64,000 nt of DNA, taken from the NCBI RefSeq assembly GCF_000143625.1, contig NZ_GL379590.1:31323-95322 (forward strand), written 5' to 3'. Position 1 is the stretch's first letter. Each line of letters starts with the position of its first letter. Shown one piece after another: positions 30,644-39,632 of the stretch. The position numbers were made by a program, and so were the translations under genes. The notes beneath the pieces are model-generated. The model did no database searches and had not been told where the DNA came from. It saw only the letters and a list, made by a program, of their open reading frames with translations. This DNA is from Candidatus Regiella insecticola LSR1. GTDB taxonomy: Bacteria > Pseudomonadota > Gammaproteobacteria > Enterobacterales > Enterobacteriaceae.

Positions 30644-31995
30644 TGTATTTATCGAGATTACTAAAAAAATGTCGACATTGGCGGATGCGTTCGCCAGAAA
30701 ACGCCTCCGCCAATGAGATTGTAATATACCCTTCGCCCTTGAAGTTGTCGCTAGGCGGCCAGGGCGTGAGACCGATGAGCGTAGACAGACTACGTGATTC
30801 GGCGAGCGCACCCGCAGCCAACAACGCGGCAGCTTCAAAGGCGAAGGGTATAAACGACGATTTTAGTAATCCAAGACTATATGACAGAACCCTAGTATGG
30901 CTGACTTTTGCTTTAGCAATGATAGGTTTAATCATGGTGACATCAGCATCAATGCCGATCGGGCAACAACTTGCCGGTGATCCTTTTCTATTTGCCAAAC
31001 GCAACGCACTTTATCTTGTGTTGGCATTGTGCAGTTCGCTGGTGACTTTACGCATTCCGATGGCGATCTGGCAGAGGTATAGTCATGTTCTTTTGCTTAT
31101 TTCTATTCTGCTACTGTTAGTGGTATTGATAGCGGGCAGTTCTGTCAATGGTGCATCACGTTGGATCAGTTTTGGTTCCTTGCGTATTCAACCCTCCGAG
31201 CTCTCTAAGTTAGCGCTATTTTTTTACCTCTCGAGTTATTTGGTACGTAAAACATCAGAAATACGCAGTAATTTTTGGGGATTTTGTAAACCGATGGGGG
31301 TGATGATAGCCCTCGCCGTATTGCTGCTCGCTCAACCTGATTTAGGCACGGTGGTGGTGTTGTTTATCACCACACTGGCCATGTTGTTTTTAGTCGGGGC
31401 AAAGTTATGGCAATTTTTGGCGATTATTGGTTGCGGGATCTTTGCCGTTTGTCTGCTGGTGATTGCCGAACCTTATCGCCTCACTCGGGTGACATCGTTT
31501 TGGGATCCTTGGGCTGACCGTTTCGGCACTGGCTACCAGTTAACCCAGTCATTAATGGCATTTGGCCGAGGTGAGCTTTGGGGGCAAGGCTTAGGGAATT
31601 CAATACAAAAAATGGATTATTTACCCGAAGCGCACACTGATTTTATTTTTTCTATTTTAGCTGAAGAACTTGGTTATTGCGGTGTAGCCCTCACGTTGTT
31701 GATGGTATTCTTCGTCGCTTTGCGTGCTATGTCCATTGGACGGCGTGCATTAAAGGCAGAACAACAATTTTCTGGTTTTTTAGCCTGCTCTGTGGGGATC
31801 TGGTTTAGTTTTCAAACCTTGATTAATGTCGGCGCGGCGGCGGGAATACTCCCAACCAAAGGCTTGACTTTACCTTTAATTAGCTATGGTGGTTCAAGCT
31901 TGCTGATTATGTTTACCGCAATTGTATTGTTGCTACGTATCGATTTTGAAACACGTTTGGCAAAAGCACAGGCGTTTATTAGGCATATGAAATAG
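30643..31995 (+). CDS. ftsW: Septal peptidoglycan polymerase FtsW, ERIC insert in cytoplasmic N-tail
   Basis: FtsW is the SEDS glycosyltransferase that polymerises septal murein with FtsI. The 450-residue frame shows the ten-span SEDS body from [16 protein letters not shown] to [16 protein letters not shown], with the conserved [31 protein letters not shown] and [13 protein letters not shown]. Residues about 28-70 of the cytoplasmic tail ([20 protein letters not shown] to SKAKGI) come from an ERIC copy. The start overlaps the murD stop. A long cytoplasmic tail is also present in E. coli FtsW (about 45 residues), so this region tolerates change. Confidence 0.94.
   Translation: MYLSRLLKKCRHWRMRSPENASANEIVIYPSPLKLSLGGQGVRPMSVDRLRDSASAPAANNAAASKAKGINDDFSNPRLYDRTLVWLTFALAMIGLIMVTSASMPIGQQLAGDPFLFAKRNALYLVLALCSSLVTLRIPMAIWQRYSHVLLLISILLLLVVLIAGSSVNGASRWISFGSLRIQPSELSKLALFFYLSSYLVRKTSEIRSNFWGFCKPMGVMIALAVLLLAQPDLGTVVVLFITTLAMLFLVGAKLWQFLAIIGCGIFAVCLLVIAEPYRLTRVTSFWDPWADRFGTGYQLTQSLMAFGRGELWGQGLGNSIQKMDYLPEAHTDFIFSILAEELGYCGVALTLLMVFFVALRAMSIGRRALKAEQQFSGFLACSVGIWFSFQTLINVGAAAGILPTKGLTLPLISYGGSSLLIMFTAIVLLLRIDFETRLAKAQAFIRHMK
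30725..30852 (+). repeat. ERIC-type repeat inside ftsW, 128 bp
   Basis: Complete copy, one to three bases longer than neighbours because of an extra GC in GAGCGCACCCGCAG. Net addition 126 nt (42 codons). The extra bases keep the frame open. Confidence 0.92.
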
Positions 31996-31998
31996 TCT

Positions 31999-32123
31999 TA
32001 TACCCACAGCCCTTGAAGTTGCCTTCGGCTGCCAGGGAGTGAGACCGATGAGCGTAGACATACTACCTGATGAGGCGAACACCCGCAGCCAACAACACGG
32101 CGGCTTCAAAGGCGAAGGGTATA
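31999..32123 (+). repeat. ERIC-type repeat, ftsW-murG junction
   Basis: 125 bp, starting four bases after the ftsW stop and ending 22 bases before murG. In E. coli ftsW and murG are coupled almost without a gap. Confidence 0.92.
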
Positions 32124-32145
32124 GAGCCTAATTAAGAGGATTCCT

Positions 32146-33210
32146 ATGAATAGTGAAACGAAACGTTTAATGATCATGGCTGGCGGTACAGGGGGGCATG
32201 TTTTCCCTGGCTTAGCAGTGGCTCACTATCTAATAGCACAAGGCTGGCAAGTGCGTTGGTTGGGGACAGCAGACAGAATGGAAGCAGATTTGGTGCCTCA
32301 ACATGGCATTGAAATAGATTTTATCCGAATCTCAGGCTTACGTGGCAAAGGGCTATGGGCTCAATTGTTAGCGCCAATACGTATATATCGGGCGATATGC
32401 CAAGCAAAAAATATTATGCGTGACTACCAACCGCATGTGGTTCTAGGAATGGGCGGATATGTCTCAGGTCCTGGTGGTTTGGCTGCCCGCTGGTGTGGTG
32501 TCCCTTTGGTGGTGCATGAACAAAACGGGATTGCCGGTTTAACTAATCGCGTACTCGCTAAAATTGCAAAAAAAGTATTACAGGCTTTCCCCGGGGCATT
32601 ACCCCATGCTGAGGTGGTAGGTAATCCTATTAGAATGGATGTACTCACGTTACCTCCCCCTAAAGAAAGACTGGCAGGGCGTCAAGGGGCGATACGGGTG
32701 TTAGTGATAGGGGGAAGCCAAGGTGCTCAAATATTAAATCAAATCTTACCTGAGGTCGCAGCACAGCTTGGCGATAAAGTGACCGTATGGCATCAAGTGG
32801 GGCAAGGGGCACTGACCGACGTTTTACAAATTTATCAACAGCTAGGCCAAGAGCATCAGCATAAAATTACTGAATTTATTGATGATATGGCCGCCGCTTA
32901 TGCTTGGGCCGATGTGGTAGTGTGCCGCAGTGGCGCCTTAACCATCAGTGAAATCGCAGCGGTTGGATTGCCAGCAATCTTCATTCCGTTTCAACATAAA
33001 GATCGTCAGCAGTATTGGAATGCCGTACCGCTAGAAAAGGTAGGCGCCGCCAAAATTATTGAGCAACCGCGATTAACTGCACAAAGGTTAAGCAATCTGC
33101 TAGCGAGTTGGGATCGAGCAACATTAATGGTAATGGCCGATAAAGCGAGAACGATGGCGATCTTGGATGCAACAGAACGGGTTGCGGCGGCAATAATAAC
33201 GGCCGCATGA
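32146..33210 (+). CDS. murG: UDP-GlcNAc:lipid I GlcNAc transferase MurG
   Basis: MurG makes lipid II on the cytoplasmic face. The 354-residue GT-B fold protein has the G-loop [48 protein letters not shown] and [17 protein letters not shown]. The start ATG follows AAGAGGA. The stop is one base before the next ERIC. Intact. Confidence 0.96.
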   Translation: MNSETKRLMIMAGGTGGHVFPGLAVAHYLIAQGWQVRWLGTADRMEADLVPQHGIEIDFIRISGLRGKGLWAQLLAPIRIYRAICQAKNIMRDYQPHVVLGMGGYVSGPGGLAARWCGVPLVVHEQNGIAGLTNRVLAKIAKKVLQAFPGALPHAEVVGNPIRMDVLTLPPPKERLAGRQGAIRVLVIGGSQGAQILNQILPEVAAQLGDKVTVWHQVGQGALTDVLQIYQQLGQEHQHKITEFIDDMAAAYAWADVVVCRSGALTISEIAAVGLPAIFIPFQHKDRQQYWNAVPLEKVGAAKIIEQPRLTAQRLSNLLASWDRATLMVMADKARTMAILDATERVAAAIITAA

Positions 33211-33211
33211 G

Positions 33212-33336
33212 TATACCCTTTTCCTTTGAAGCTGCCGTGTTGTTGGCGGCGGGAGTCGACCGAATCACATAGTATATCTACGCTCATCGGTCTCACCCCT
33301 GACCGCCTAGCGACAACTTCAAGGACTGTGGGTATA
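33212..33336 (-). repeat. ERIC-type repeat, murG-murC junction
   Basis: 125 bp, in the opposite orientation to the other dcw copies. It begins at the second base after the murG stop and ends 33 bases before murC. Confidence 0.9.
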
Positions 33337-33369
33337 ACAGACATTTATTATTATTGAATAGGCGAAAAA

Positions 33370-34851
33370 GTGAACACACAGCAATTGGCGAAACTACGTA
33401 CTGTGGTGCCTGAAATGAGGCGAGTTAAACACATTCACTTTGTTGGCATCGGCGGTGCTGGCATGGGGGGTATCGCTGAAGTATTGGCTAATGAAGGCTA
33501 TCAGATCAGCGGCTCTGATCTCACCTCTAATCCAGTAACAAAGCAACTCAGTCAATTGAACGTGAAAATTTATTTTGATCATCAAGCGAAAAATGTACAG
33601 GGTGCGAGTGTTGTGGTGGTTTCTAGTGCTATTCCCGAAAATAATGTAGAAATCGTTGCCGCCCGAGCCGCCCGTATTCCGGTGATCCGACGGGCGGAAA
33701 TGCTGGCTGAATTAATGCGTTATCGCCATGGTATCGCGGTCGCCGGTACGCACGGTAAAACCACCACTACCGCGATGGTGGCCAGTATTTATGCCGACGC
33801 GGGGCTAGATCCCACTTTCGTTAATGGCGGACTGGTCAAAGCCGCCGGGGTTCATGCACGTTTAGGTTGTAGTCGTTATTTGATCGCCGAGGCCGATGAA
33901 AGTGATGCTTCTTTTCTCCATTTACAACCGATGGTGGCGATTGTAACCAACATCGAAGCAGACCATATGGACACTTATCAAGGAAATTTTGAAAATTTAA
34001 AACAGACCTTCATTAATTTTTTACACCATTTACCTTTTTATGGCCGAGCGGTCATGTGTATCGATGATGCCAGAATACGTGAAATATTGCCGCGCATAGG
34101 TCGCCACATCACCACCTATGGTTTTAGTGATGATGCTGATATACAGATTAAAGATTATCAACAACAACAAGCACAGGGGTGTTTCACGCTGTGTCGGCCA
34201 GGTAAAACAGAGCTCAAGGTGATGTTGAACGCGCCAGGTTGCCACAATGCACTTAATGCAGCGGCAGCGATAGCGGTGGCAACAGAAGAAAGGATCAGTG
34301 ATGATTGCATTCTAACAGCATTGGCCAATTTTCAAGGCACTGGACGCCGTTTTGATTTTCTTGGTCATTTTTCGCTCGAAAAGGTGAATGGCAAAAAAGG
34401 CAGTGTCATGTTGGTTGATGACTATGGCCATCACCCAACCGAAGTCGCTGTGACCATCAAAGCGGCTCGTGCCGGCTGGCCAGAAAAACGCATTGTGATG
34501 ATTTTTCAGCCGCATCGTTATAGCCGTACCCATGATCTGTACGATGATTTCGCCAAGGTATTAGCTGAAGTCGATGTGCTACTGATGCTTAACGTCTATG
34601 CCGCTGGAGAAAAACCCATTCCAGGTGCTGACAGCCGCTCACTGTGCCGCACGATACGTGTACGTAATCCTGATCAGTTAGAGCCCATTTTTATTTCAGA
34701 CAATGAAGCCCTGCTTGATATTTTAGCAAAACAGTTAAATGACAATGATCTGGTCTTAATTCAAGGAGCAGGCAACATTGGTAAAATCGCGCGCCATTTG
34801 GCCGAATCAAAATTACAACCTGGGCATAAAAATGAAGAAAAGCATGGCTGA
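33370..34851 (+). CDS. murC: UDP-N-acetylmuramate:L-alanine ligase MurC
   Basis: MurC adds L-Ala to UDP-MurNAc, the first of the four Mur ligase steps all encoded here. The 493-residue frame starts with GTG ([20 protein letters not shown]) and shows [14 protein letters not shown], the P-loop [23 protein letters not shown] and FQPHRYSR. It is the only Mur ligase gene in the cluster with no repeat inside it. It overlaps ddlB by 8 bases. Intact. Confidence 0.96.
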   Translation: MNTQQLAKLRTVVPEMRRVKHIHFVGIGGAGMGGIAEVLANEGYQISGSDLTSNPVTKQLSQLNVKIYFDHQAKNVQGASVVVVSSAIPENNVEIVAARAARIPVIRRAEMLAELMRYRHGIAVAGTHGKTTTTAMVASIYADAGLDPTFVNGGLVKAAGVHARLGCSRYLIAEADESDASFLHLQPMVAIVTNIEADHMDTYQGNFENLKQTFINFLHHLPFYGRAVMCIDDARIREILPRIGRHITTYGFSDDADIQIKDYQQQQAQGCFTLCRPGKTELKVMLNAPGCHNALNAAAAIAVATEERISDDCILTALANFQGTGRRFDFLGHFSLEKVNGKKGSVMLVDDYGHHPTEVAVTIKAARAGWPEKRIVMIFQPHRYSRTHDLYDDFAKVLAEVDVLLMLNVYAAGEKPIPGADSRSLCRTIRVRNPDQLEPIFISDNEALLDILAKQLNDNDLVLIQGAGNIGKIARHLAESKLQPGHKNEEKHG

Positions 34852-35764
34852 AAAAATCGCGGTACTGCTCGGGGGTACTTCTGCTGAACGTGAAATATCA
34901 TTGCTATCTGGCCAGGCCGTGTTAAAAGGCCTCATTGAAGCCGGGATTGATGCGCACGCAGTAGACACGCGAGATGTGCCCGTGACCCAGTTAAAAGAAC
35001 AGGGATTTAGTAAAGTATTTATCGCGCTCCATGGTCGCGGTGGTGAAGATGGCAGCTTACAAAAACAGTTGGCATCTCTACAACTACCCTATACTGGCAG
35101 TCATGCAGCGTCTTCCGCGCTGAGCATGGATAAATTACAAACAAAATTAAGATGGCAATCGTTAGGCTTACCCATAGCGCCCCATGTTGCTTTAACCTCT
35201 CAGCAATTTGCCGCCCTTTCTTCTGGTGAATTAGCAAGACAGATCGCGGATCTTGGTTTTCCTCTTATCGTAAAACCAAGCCATGAAGGCTCTAGCCTCG
35301 GGATGAGCAAAGTTAATGCGTTTAACGAACTGCCCCCCTCGCTGGAAAAAGCGTTCCGTTATGATGAGGAAGTACTGATTGAAAAATGGCTCAGTGGATC
35401 CGAGTTCACAGTGGCAATACTGGGAGAGCAAACGCTACCCTCAATTCGGATCCAGGCTCCCGGTATCTTTTATGATTACGATGCTAAGTATTTGTCGAAT
35501 CAAACCCACTATTTTTGTCCAAGTGGCTTAAACGAAAAACAAGAGCAACAATTAGCAGCGTTAGCAAAACAAGCTTATCAAGCGTTGGGTTGCAGTGGTT
35601 GGGGTAGAGTCGATGTAATGCAAGACAGTGATGCTAATTTTTATCTGTTGGAGGTGAATACTTCACCTGGTATGACCGAGCATAGTTTAGTTCCCATGGC
35701 GGCACGGCAGTATGGATTGAATTTTTCTCAGCTAGTGGTGCAAATTTTGGCATTGGCTGATTGA
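34844..35764 (+). CDS. ddlB: D-alanine:D-alanine ligase DdlB
   Basis: DdlB makes the D-Ala-D-Ala that MurF uses. With the start at 34844 ([17 protein letters not shown], preceded by GAAGAAAAG) the protein has 306 residues, the E. coli length. ATG codons at 34832 and further upstream are in frame but not supported by homologues. ATP-grasp motifs are seen: [38 protein letters not shown]. The TGA stop is immediately followed by an ERIC. Confidence 0.95.
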   Translation: MAEKIAVLLGGTSAEREISLLSGQAVLKGLIEAGIDAHAVDTRDVPVTQLKEQGFSKVFIALHGRGGEDGSLQKQLASLQLPYTGSHAASSALSMDKLQTKLRWQSLGLPIAPHVALTSQQFAALSSGELARQIADLGFPLIVKPSHEGSSLGMSKVNAFNELPPSLEKAFRYDEEVLIEKWLSGSEFTVAILGEQTLPSIRIQAPGIFYDYDAKYLSNQTHYFCPSGLNEKQEQQLAALAKQAYQALGCSGWGRVDVMQDSDANFYLLEVNTSPGMTEHSLVPMAARQYGLNFSQLVVQILALAD

Positions 35765-35890
35765 TATACCCAATGAATTTCAAGTTACGGCAAGGCAGCC
35801 AAGGGGTGAGACCGATGAGAGTAGATAGACTACCTGATGAGGCGAGCACCCGCAGACAACAAAGCCGTAACTTAAAAGGCGAAGGGTATA
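35765..35890 (+). repeat. ERIC-type repeat, ddlB-ftsQ junction, supplies ftsQ ribosome site
   Basis: 126 bp from TATACCC to GGGTATA. The first base follows the ddlB TGA and the last A is the first base of the ftsQ ATG. Its right end AAAGGCGAAGGG thereby lies 3-4 bases from the ATG as a purine-rich Shine-Dalgarno. Confidence 0.92.
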
Positions 35891-36729
35891 TGTCACAAGC
35901 TGCTCGAAACCCCCATCTGCCCCAGACGAAAAAAAATAAAGAGGCGGGGAGTAACAGCGATAGAAAAAGGAAGCAATTCGGAGGGCTTCTTTTCTTGCTG
36001 ATAATATTAGCAACCCTATTTTTGATGGCGTGGGCCATCATCCACTGGATGAAAGGTGATGACCGTTTACCTTTATCAAAATTGGTGGTGATGGGCGAGC
36101 GTCATTTCACCACTGATGATGATATCCGCCAAGCCATTTTGGCGCTAGGTTCGCCAGGTTCATTTATGAAACAGGATGTGAATGTGTTTCAGCAGCAGAT
36201 TGAACGCTTGCCTTGGATAAAACAAGTCAGCGTACGTAAGCAGTGGCCAGATGAATTAAAAATTCATTTAGTAGAATATGTGCCAATAGCACGTTGGAAT
36301 GATTTTTATCTACTTGATAATGAAGGAAAGATATTTAGTGTGCCTTTGACACGTTTGGGTAACCGCGCACCTATGTTGCTTTATGGTCCAGAAGGTACTG
36401 AGCATGATCTGTTAAAGGGGTACCGAGCGATCAATCAAATATTGGCCAGCAATAATTTCAGGTTAAAAATGGCTCAGATGAGTGCGCGTCATTCTTGGCA
36501 ACTGGTTTTAGATAACAATGTTCGGCTCGAATTAGGTCGAAATGAGCATATTGAACGTTTACAACGTTTTATTGAATTGTATCCGTTGTTAGAAAAACAA
36601 GCTGATAATAATAAAAAATTAAATTATATCGATTTACGTTATGACACCGGTGTTGCAGTAGGTTGGTCATCGATTTTGAGTAACCAACCAAATAGTCATC
36701 AGCAACAGAGACAGGCAAAACAACCATGA
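35890..36729 (+). CDS. ftsQ: Cell division protein FtsQ
   Basis: FtsQ is the bitopic scaffold joining early and late divisome proteins. The ATG at 35890 gives 279 residues and the family start MSQAARN. The frame is open upstream through the whole ERIC to a TTG at 35761, so a version with 43 extra residues is possible but not expected. A membrane span ([20 protein letters not shown]) is followed by the POTRA domain ([13 protein letters not shown]) and the conserved [20 protein letters not shown] and ARWND. It overlaps ftsA by four bases. Confidence 0.94.
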   Translation: MSQAARNPHLPQTKKNKEAGSNSDRKRKQFGGLLFLLIILATLFLMAWAIIHWMKGDDRLPLSKLVVMGERHFTTDDDIRQAILALGSPGSFMKQDVNVFQQQIERLPWIKQVSVRKQWPDELKIHLVEYVPIARWNDFYLLDNEGKIFSVPLTRLGNRAPMLLYGPEGTEHDLLKGYRAINQILASNNFRLKMAQMSARHSWQLVLDNNVRLELGRNEHIERLQRFIELYPLLEKQADNNKKLNYIDLRYDTGVAVGWSSILSNQPNSHQQQRQAKQP

Positions 36730-37982
36730 TCAAGTCAACAGACAGAAAACTGGTAGTGGGTCTTGAAATCGGTACAGCAAAAGTTTCTGTATTGGTTGGT
36801 GAGATTCTACCCGATGGCGTGATCAATATTATTGGTGTCGGTAACTGTCCTTCTAAAGGTATGGAAAAAGGGGGGGTTAACGATCTTGAATCCGTCGTAA
36901 AATGTGTACAACGTGCGATTGATCAGGCTGAATTAATGGCCGATTGCCAAATTTCTTCCGTCTATTTGGCGCTATCGGGTAAACATATTAGTTGTCAAAA
37001 TGAAATAGGGATGGTGCCCATTTCTGAAGAAGAAGTGACGCGGGAAGATGTAGAAAACGTAGTGCATACGGCCAAATCGGTACGTGTACGTGATGAACAT
37101 CGCATCCTACACGTTATTCCGCAAGAATATGCTATCGATTACCAAGAAGGCATCAAAAATCCAGTTGGGCTTTGTGGGGTACGGATGCAAGCGAAAGTTC
37201 ATCTGATTACCTGTCATAACGATATGGCAAAAAATATTGTCAAAGCAGTTGAACGTTGCAATCTACAGGTTGATCAACTTATTTTTTCTGGTTTGGCAGC
37301 CAGTTATGCGGTATTAACCGAAGATGAACGTGAGCTCGGTGTTTGTGTCGTTGATATCGGCGGCGGCACTATGGATATGGCAATTTACACCGGAGGCGCA
37401 CTACGCTTCAGCAAAGTGATCCCTTATGCCGGCAATGTGGTGACCAGTGATATTGCTTACGCTTTTGGCACTCCCCCTAGTGATGCAGAAACAATCAAAG
37501 TCAGATACGGATGTGCATTCGGATCTATTGTCAGCAAGGATGAAAGCGTAGAAGTACCCAGTGTCGGTGGCCGTCCTCCTCGCAGTCTGCAAAGACAGGT
37601 ATTGGCGGAAGTCATTGAACCCCGTTACACAGAGTTACTTAATTTAGTTAATGAACAAATTTTACAGTTGCAGGAGCAATTACGTCAGCAAGGGGTAAAA
37701 CATCATCTTGCCGCCGGCGTTGTACTGACGGGGGGGGCGGCGCAAATTGATGGCCTGGTTACTTGCGCACAACGGGTATTCCATGCTCAGGTTCGCATTG
37801 GCCAACCGCTCAATATTACTGGGCTGACTGATTATGCTCAGGAGCCTTATTATTCTACTGCTGTTGGGTTATTACACTATGGTAAAGAGAGTCACCTTAA
37901 TGATGAATCAGATACAGAAAAACGTGCCTCAGTGTACAGTTGGTTTAAACGTATCAATAGCTGGCTGAGAAAAGAGTTTTAA
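36726..37982 (+). CDS. ftsA: Cell division protein FtsA
   Basis: FtsA is the actin-like ATPase that tethers FtsZ to the membrane. The 418-residue frame has [43 protein letters not shown] and the C-terminal amphipathic membrane-targeting helix ([14 protein letters not shown]). Intact, in tight coupling with ftsQ. Confidence 0.97.
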   Translation: MIKSTDRKLVVGLEIGTAKVSVLVGEILPDGVINIIGVGNCPSKGMEKGGVNDLESVVKCVQRAIDQAELMADCQISSVYLALSGKHISCQNEIGMVPISEEEVTREDVENVVHTAKSVRVRDEHRILHVIPQEYAIDYQEGIKNPVGLCGVRMQAKVHLITCHNDMAKNIVKAVERCNLQVDQLIFSGLAASYAVLTEDERELGVCVVDIGGGTMDMAIYTGGALRFSKVIPYAGNVVTSDIAYAFGTPPSDAETIKVRYGCAFGSIVSKDESVEVPSVGGRPPRSLQRQVLAEVIEPRYTELLNLVNEQILQLQEQLRQQGVKHHLAAGVVLTGGAAQIDGLVTCAQRVFHAQVRIGQPLNITGLTDYAQEPYYSTAVGLLHYGKESHLNDESDTEKRASVYSWFKRINSWLRKEF

Positions 37983-38067
37983 TGTCTTAACTTTATATTT
38001 CAACCAAGAGATTAAACTGGAGACAATTGTTGATCTCAAAGTAATAAGCACAAAGCGGAGAAAAACT

Positions 38068-39234
38068 ATGTTTGAACCGATGGAACTAACTAATGACGCG
38101 GTGATAAAAGTCATCGGCGTGGGTGGCGGCGGTAGTAATGCTGTTGAACACATGGTGCGTGAACAGATTGAAGGGGTTGAATTTTTTGCTATTAATACCG
38201 ATGCTCAGGCTTTACGTAAATCGACAGTGGGACAGACAATACAAATTGGTAACACTATTACCAAAGGCTTGGGAGCGGGAGCCAACCCTGAGGTAGGTCG
38301 TACTTCAGCTGAGGAAGATCGTGAAGCGTTGAAAACCGCTCTGGAGGGAGCCGATATGGTCTTTATTGCTGCCGGTATGGGCGGCGGCACAGGGACAGGG
38401 GCTGCGCCTGTCGTTGCCGAGGTGGCAAAAGAGCTGGGGATCTTAACTGTTGCTGTGGTGACTAAGCCTTTTAATTTTGAAGGTAAAAAAAGGATGGCGT
38501 TTGCCGAACAGGGAATTGCGGAATTATCGAAACATGTCGACTCTTTAATTACTATTCCTAATGACAAATTACTCAAAGTGCTCGGCAAAGGTATTTCTTT
38601 GCTCAATGCCTTCGGTGCCGCCAACGATGTATTAAAGGGCGCGGTACAGGGTATCGCTGAATTAATCACCCGCCCTGGCTTAATGAATGTCGATTTTGCT
38701 GACGTGCGTACTGTGATGTCGGAAATGGGCTACGCCATGATGGGTTCAGGCAAAGCACAGGGCGAAGACAGGGCAGAAAAAGCGGCGGAAACGGCGATCT
38801 CCAGCCCATTATTAGAAGATATCGATTTGTCTGGCGCGCGAGGGGTACTGGTCAATATTACCGCCGGTTTTGACTTACGTTTGGATGAATTTGAAACTGT
38901 CGGTAACACTGTTCGTGCATTTGCATCAGACAATGCGACTGTGGTTATCGGTACCTCGTTAGATCCTAACATGAACGATGAATTGAGTGTTACTGTCGTG
39001 GCTACCGGTATTGGCATCGATAAACGACCTGAAATAACACTGGTGACCAACAAGAAAACTAAACCTTTGTTAGCACAGGGTTATCAGCAACCTGGATTGT
39101 CAGCATTATCACAAGAAGCCAAAGTGGGGGTAAAAGTATTAAATGATTCAACGGGGAGTAAAACGAATGTGACGCCTAATAAAGAGCCTGATTACCTTGA
39201 TATCCCCGCTTTCTTACGCAAGCAAGCCGATTAA
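38068..39234 (+). CDS. ftsZ: Cell division GTPase FtsZ
   Basis: FtsZ is the tubulin homologue that forms the Z ring. The 388-residue frame has the G-box [15 protein letters not shown], the T7 loop region [15 protein letters not shown] and the C-terminal FtsA/ZipA-binding peptide [14 protein letters not shown]. The ribosome site is GCGGAG. In E. coli lpxC, secM and secA follow; here synteny ends right after ftsZ. Intact. Confidence 0.97.
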   Translation: MFEPMELTNDAVIKVIGVGGGGSNAVEHMVREQIEGVEFFAINTDAQALRKSTVGQTIQIGNTITKGLGAGANPEVGRTSAEEDREALKTALEGADMVFIAAGMGGGTGTGAAPVVAEVAKELGILTVAVVTKPFNFEGKKRMAFAEQGIAELSKHVDSLITIPNDKLLKVLGKGISLLNAFGAANDVLKGAVQGIAELITRPGLMNVDFADVRTVMSEMGYAMMGSGKAQGEDRAEKAAETAISSPLLEDIDLSGARGVLVNITAGFDLRLDEFETVGNTVRAFASDNATVVIGTSLDPNMNDELSVTVVATGIGIDKRPEITLVTNKKTKPLLAQGYQQPGLSALSQEAKVGVKVLNDSTGSKTNVTPNKEPDYLDIPAFLRKQAD

Positions 39235-39342
39235 ATAGAATTTTGGTTAACATTACTGATCTCAGACAATAAAAAATAATAACTGAGAGAGCACGCCGTA
39301 ACGTGGAATTTACATCAGGTAATCGCGACTTTGCAACAGGTC

Positions 39343-39371
39343 GTCTAATGACGATCAATCGATCATTAGAC
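39343..39371 (+). terminator. Hairpin downstream of ftsZ
   Basis: Stem GTCTAATGACGAT / ATCGATCATTAGAC with one bulge. It overlaps the first bases of repeat R2a (TAGACC) and may end transcription of the dcw cluster. No clear T run. The 108 bases between ftsZ and the hairpin hold no gene. Confidence 0.5.
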
Positions 39372-39509
39372 CTCTTTCGAAACCGTAGCGAGTGATGCGG
39401 AGTCAAGGCGCTCGGCGTACAGCAACCTTCGCTGCCATCAGTACATGAGAATTGCGCGCACCGGGCAACGCAGGATCCGTGTCACGCAGTAGGTTTCGAA
39501 AAAGGTCTA
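39367..39509. repeat. R2 repeat (IS5-related MITE), copy a
   Basis: 143 bp with ends TAGACCTCTTTCGAAACC and GGTTTCGAAAAAGGTCTA and inner CGGAGTCAAG / GGGCAACGCAGGATCCG. The ends match those of the IS5-type element for about 15 bases. A second copy in opposite orientation is at 46240. Confidence 0.85.
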
Positions 39510-39632
39510 TACCCTTCGCCTTTCAAGCGGCTGCTAGACGGCCAGGGCGACTGACCGATGAGTGTGGACACATACCATGAGGGCAAGGGCTCGCAGCCAA
39601 CAACACGGCAACTTCAAAGGCGAAGGGTCTAT
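39508..39632 (+). repeat. ERIC-type repeat inserted at the end of R2a
   Basis: It starts at the TA of R2a's terminal GGTCTA and ends GGGTCTATT, so it appears to have used the R2 terminal TA as target. It also contains the stop codon of the mukB remnant on the minus strand. Confidence 0.88.

Noticed and set aside
34778..34843. Longer DdlB from upstream in-frame ATG codons
   Set aside because: Those codons lie inside murC, and the start at 34844 gives exactly the family length and N-terminus.
35761..35889. N-terminally extended FtsQ starting at TTG 35761
   Set aside because: The extra 43 residues are pure ERIC translation and the ATG at 35890 gives the family N-terminus with a Shine-Dalgarno in front. 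Kept only as a possibility in the findings.
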